From an uncultured Coleofasciculus sp. (GTDB taxonomy: Bacteria; Cyanobacteriota; Cyanobacteriia; Cyanobacteriales; Coleofasciculaceae), in assembly GCA_937127375.1 (NCBI GenBank), contig CAKZMA010000922.1:1-32651 (forward strand): a DNA stretch of 32,651 nucleotides, written 5' to 3'. The notes beneath the pieces are model-generated. The model ran no database searches and had not been told where the DNA came from. It was given only the letters and a program-made list of their open reading frames with translations. How positions within the stretch are numbered: position 1 is the first letter of the stretch; every line of letters begins with the position of its first letter. Positions 30,210 through 32,651 of this stretch are shown in pieces. Made by a program: the position numbers and the translations under genes.

Positions 30210-32195
30210 TTATTTGCTATCCTGCAAAACCTTGTTTAACTGAATACCTAAAGGTCTTTTATCTAAACTAACTCCCAAATTTATCGGTGTGAAGCACCTT
30301 GATGTTTTAATTTGCAGTGAAATATTAGAACCTGTTTGTAATTGAGAGATATCCAATCTTTCCTGATACTCACCTGGAGAGTCAATCAGACGTTGGTCGT
30401 GAGCAATCCTTTGTCCTTGTTGTTCTAAGTTGAAGTCAATGGTCAGAGGACGCCTTTGAACATCAGCATGATGAACAATATAATTGAGGTTGAGATAATT
30501 CCCAGTTACTGTATAGGTTTCTTCAAACAGACCGCTAGTCTGGCGATCGCTGTATTCAGCAGGTTCGTAACAGAAAAACTTTGATTGGAACGGCAGTTTA
30601 CCATAGCTAGTTTTTACTTCATAAATCGCTCCGACGACTAGGGCTGTTATCATGGCTATCAGGACATAACGCCAAGCTTTAGGCAACAGTATAAGACTGA
30701 TTGTCGGGGAAATTGATTTTTCTGGTTGTTCATCTACATTAGATGCTCCTAGCAAAATAAATAGTAAGAAAAGCAGGTTAGGTATCAACAGGGAATGACC
30801 ATAGAGATTTCCCGAAAATAGTCCCACGATCAGTACAGTGATAATTTCCGTGGATCGATTTCTTAGGTACAGACCTTGGTAAAGAAATAAAGAACAAAAA
30901 ATAACCAACCCAACCAGACCCGTTTCCACGAGAATTTGCAGAAAATAGTTATGAGCATTTTCTCCATTATGTGTCGCAAAGAAATTAGACTGGCTAAACT
31001 CAGCAATTGAACTTTGGCGATAAAAAATGCCCTTACCTAAACCCAGAATGGGATAGTGGCTATACATTAATAGATTGGAACGAAATATGTCAGGTCGCTG
31101 ACTTAGGGCAGTGTTAAAGTCTTCAAACGATTGAGATTGTAACACTGAATCAAGTCGGCTGAATAAACCTCTGTTATCCCAGTGAACACTTAAATAAGCT
31201 GTTCCTAAAACTAGAATAAACCCCAATAAAACTGTTGTTGCCTTACCTTGCTTTTTAGTCAGAAAAACAAAAAACAAATAACTAATAACGACAATACCTA
31301 ACATGACAATCGCAAAGCGAGAAGCACTAACAACGACTCCAGCAACCGCCAGGAATGAAAAAGCCCCGGCTATCCATTTAATCAGGACATTAGTGCTGCT
31401 TAAATAATAGAGTCCCCCCATAACAGCGGCTAAAGCATATCCACCAAAAGGGTGAATATCGGGGAGAAAACTGTTGACACCCAGCGTGACACCGTCTCTG
31501 TTGTAACCCAATCCTGTTAGTTTTGACCACAGTGCATAACCTAAAATAATGGTTGTAGCTATAGCTAGAGGTATTAATAGGCTTTGTTTTAACTGTGACG
31601 GAGTGCGGATTAGGTTGAGTAACCTGATGCTGAGGGTAATCGCAGCGGTAAAAATAACCAGATCTCTGAGCGGAAAATAGTCATCATGAAAGCTGAGGTA
31701 GCGGATATTAGCGAGATTATAGAAAAATCCTTTAACAGAGTAGGGAGATACAGACTGATAAAGATTGCGAGATATAGCGATCGCGACGGTTATAATAATA
31801 ACAAGGTGAAAAGCAATTAGCAGGGATTCAAGTATCCTAGCTTGATCCCAGTCTGTATTGCGCTCAATTTTTAATCGCTTGGTAAAAACATATAGAAGAA
31901 ATAGCCCGAATAAAACCCCAATCACACAATCTAGGCTTAAAATATCAGCCATGGGAATGGCGATATTAAATAGGGCTTTAGTTTGAGGAAAAATACCTGC
32001 TGTGAAGGGAAGTAAAAATACTAAAATACCGATACCATAAAGAGGATAAACCACCGTTGATATCAATATCCCTAAAAATAGGACTACATTAACCCAAGGA
32101 AATACGTTATAAGCGTTGAAAAAAACTTGGATAATGAAGCAAGTAATCAGAAAAATCGTTGAAGCAAAAAAGTGAAATTTTATTACCTTAGTCAT
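30210..32195 (-). CDS. O-antigen ligase/polymerase-like membrane protein
   Basis: Encodes 661 aa. About 12 membrane helices fill residues 1-520 in the pattern of the O-antigen ligase/Wzy_C family, and a beta-type C-terminal domain of about 130 residues follows the last helix (YVLIAMITALVVGAIYEV). The family hallmark lies in the large loop near residue 405: THNGENAHNYFLQILVETGLVG, holding the key His in the periplasmic loop. Such proteins either join the finished polysaccharide to lipid A-core (WaaL) or polymerise repeat units (Wzy). With an ABC-type Wzt nearby and no Wzx, ligase is favoured, but this cannot be settled from sequence. It lies 26 nt after the CapD-like gene. Confidence 0.87.
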   Translation of the reverse strand: MTKVIKFHFFASTIFLITCFIIQVFFNAYNVFPWVNVVLFLGILISTVVYPLYGIGILVFLLPFTAGIFPQTKALFNIAIPMADILSLDCVIGVLFGLFLLYVFTKRLKIERNTDWDQARILESLLIAFHLVIIITVAIAISRNLYQSVSPYSVKGFFYNLANIRYLSFHDDYFPLRDLVIFTAAITLSIRLLNLIRTPSQLKQSLLIPLAIATTIILGYALWSKLTGLGYNRDGVTLGVNSFLPDIHPFGGYALAAVMGGLYYLSSTNVLIKWIAGAFSFLAVAGVVVSASRFAIVMLGIVVISYLFFVFLTKKQGKATTVLLGFILVLGTAYLSVHWDNRGLFSRLDSVLQSQSFEDFNTALSQRPDIFRSNLLMYSHYPILGLGKGIFYRQSSIAEFSQSNFFATHNGENAHNYFLQILVETGLVGLVIFCSLFLYQGLYLRNRSTEIITVLIVGLFSGNLYGHSLLIPNLLFLLFILLGASNVDEQPEKSISPTISLILLPKAWRYVLIAMITALVVGAIYEVKTSYGKLPFQSKFFCYEPAEYSDRQTSGLFEETYTVTGNYLNLNYIVHHADVQRRPLTIDFNLEQQGQRIAHDQRLIDSPGEYQERLDISQLQTGSNISLQIKTSRCFTPINLGVSLDKRPLGIQLNKVLQDSK

Positions 32196-32221
32196 CAGCG
32201 AATATACATTGAATTTAAGTA

Positions 32222-32651
32222 TTATCTGTTACCGATTCCCTGTTCCATTGCTGACTGTTTACAGACAGGGTAATCTTCCAGAACCGTAATACAATGCTGA
32301 GCGGTTTTCCAGAGACAGTCAGGAGGTAAGCTAGCCGTAGTCGCCTCTAAGAGAGTAGCGATCGCTTTTTCCCGAGATAAGGGTGCTGGCGGTTGACTGG
32401 AGACTGCTAAAATTTTGGGGTGAGCGGTGGGTATGACTTGTTCTTTCGCACAGACTAAGGATTCATGCAGTTTCTCACCGGGACGCAATCCGGTAATCTT
32501 AATTGGGATATCCAGGTCTGGGATGAAACCCGCTAGGTGGATCATTTGTTGTGCCAGGTCTAAAATTTTCACAGGTTGACCCATATCCAAAATTAGGGTT
32601 TGACCGGATTGTCCCACAGCAAGGCTTTGAATCACAAGCTGAGAGGCTTCA
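32222..32651 (-). CDS. CapD/FlaA1-like polysaccharide biosynthesis protein, C-terminal part
   Basis: The frame stays open to the window edge, so only the C-terminal ~143 residues are present. EASQLVIQSLAVGQSGQT, ILDMGQPVKILDLAQQMI and ITGLRPGEKLHESLV match the end of CapD/WbpM/FlaA1-type proteins, which are UDP-sugar 4,6-dehydratases with N-terminal membrane helices in long forms. The catalytic part and NAD site are outside the window. These enzymes often act near the first step of polysaccharide repeat-unit synthesis. Its place upstream of the ligase-like gene, same strand, 26 nt apart, ties it to this locus. The last ~50 residues are a variable tail. Confidence 0.85.
   Translation of the reverse strand, partial: EASQLVIQSLAVGQSGQTLILDMGQPVKILDLAQQMIHLAGFIPDLDIPIKITGLRPGEKLHESLVCAKEQVIPTAHPKILAVSSQPPAPLSREKAIATLLEATTASLPPDCLWKTAQHCITVLEDYPVCKQSAMEQGIGNR

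Noticed and set aside
30210-32195. Firm call as Wzy polymerase
   Set aside because: No Wzx flippase is present, and the ABC-type context makes a WaaL-like ligase at least as likely; a neutral name was used.

Overview
The window comes from a cyanobacterium. It carries the photosystem II genes psbB and psbT followed by nrdR and rpsA, an order familiar from cyanobacterial chromosomes, and the HIP1 octamer GCGATCGC occurs roughly fifteen times or more. Numerous short tandem repeats and small palindromes lie between (and sometimes inside) genes, as in large filamentous cyanobacterial genomes; a Coleofasciculus/Microcoleus-like host is a guess, not a demonstration.

Left third (1-9.3 kb), mixed strands, mostly housekeeping: a small TPR protein (-), a cyanobacterial hypothetical protein with a disordered front and a basic tail (+), a DUF39/homocysteine-biosynthesis-type protein (-), an AI-2E/UPF0118 family membrane protein (-), a small hypothetical protein (+), then psbB, psbT (31 codons), nrdR and rpsA (+). 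A strong rho-independent terminator after rpsA marks the end of this block.

Right two thirds (9.3-32.65 kb), all on the minus strand and read from the right edge leftwards: a surface-polysaccharide (O-antigen/exopolysaccharide) locus. In transcription order it holds the C-terminal part of a CapD-like epimerase/dehydratase (cut by the window edge), an O-antigen ligase/polymerase-like membrane protein, a 0.55 kb gene-free stretch of palindromic repeats, a Wzt-type ABC ATPase with a C-terminal sugar-binding domain, a coiled-coil methyltransferase, a GT4 glycosyltransferase, a second methyltransferase, a double-headed GT4-GT4 protein and two tandem YfhO-type GT-C membrane proteins. After a short gap with a MITE-like element come a three-gene nucleotide-sugar cassette (4,6-dehydratase-like SDR, nucleotidyltransferase, reductase-like SDR), a CsbB/GtrB-type GT2, a zinc-ribbon methyltransferase, a GtrA flippase-like protein and two GT4 enzymes.

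How they may work together (inference): the GT4 enzymes build a glycan on the cytoplasmic face, Wzt with an unseen Wzm exports it, and the coiled-coil methyltransferase may cap or measure it. Separately, the GT2, GtrA and YfhO proteins match the three parts of the CsbB-GtcA-YfhO lipid-linked sugar-transfer system known from Firmicutes, here in a cyanobacterium and with two YfhO paralogues. Those paralogues share a nearly identical C-terminal DNA patch that suggests gene conversion. This embedded three-component system is the most interesting feature. Other notable points are tandem repeats that have become coding sequence in two genes, and palindromes bracketing psbB.
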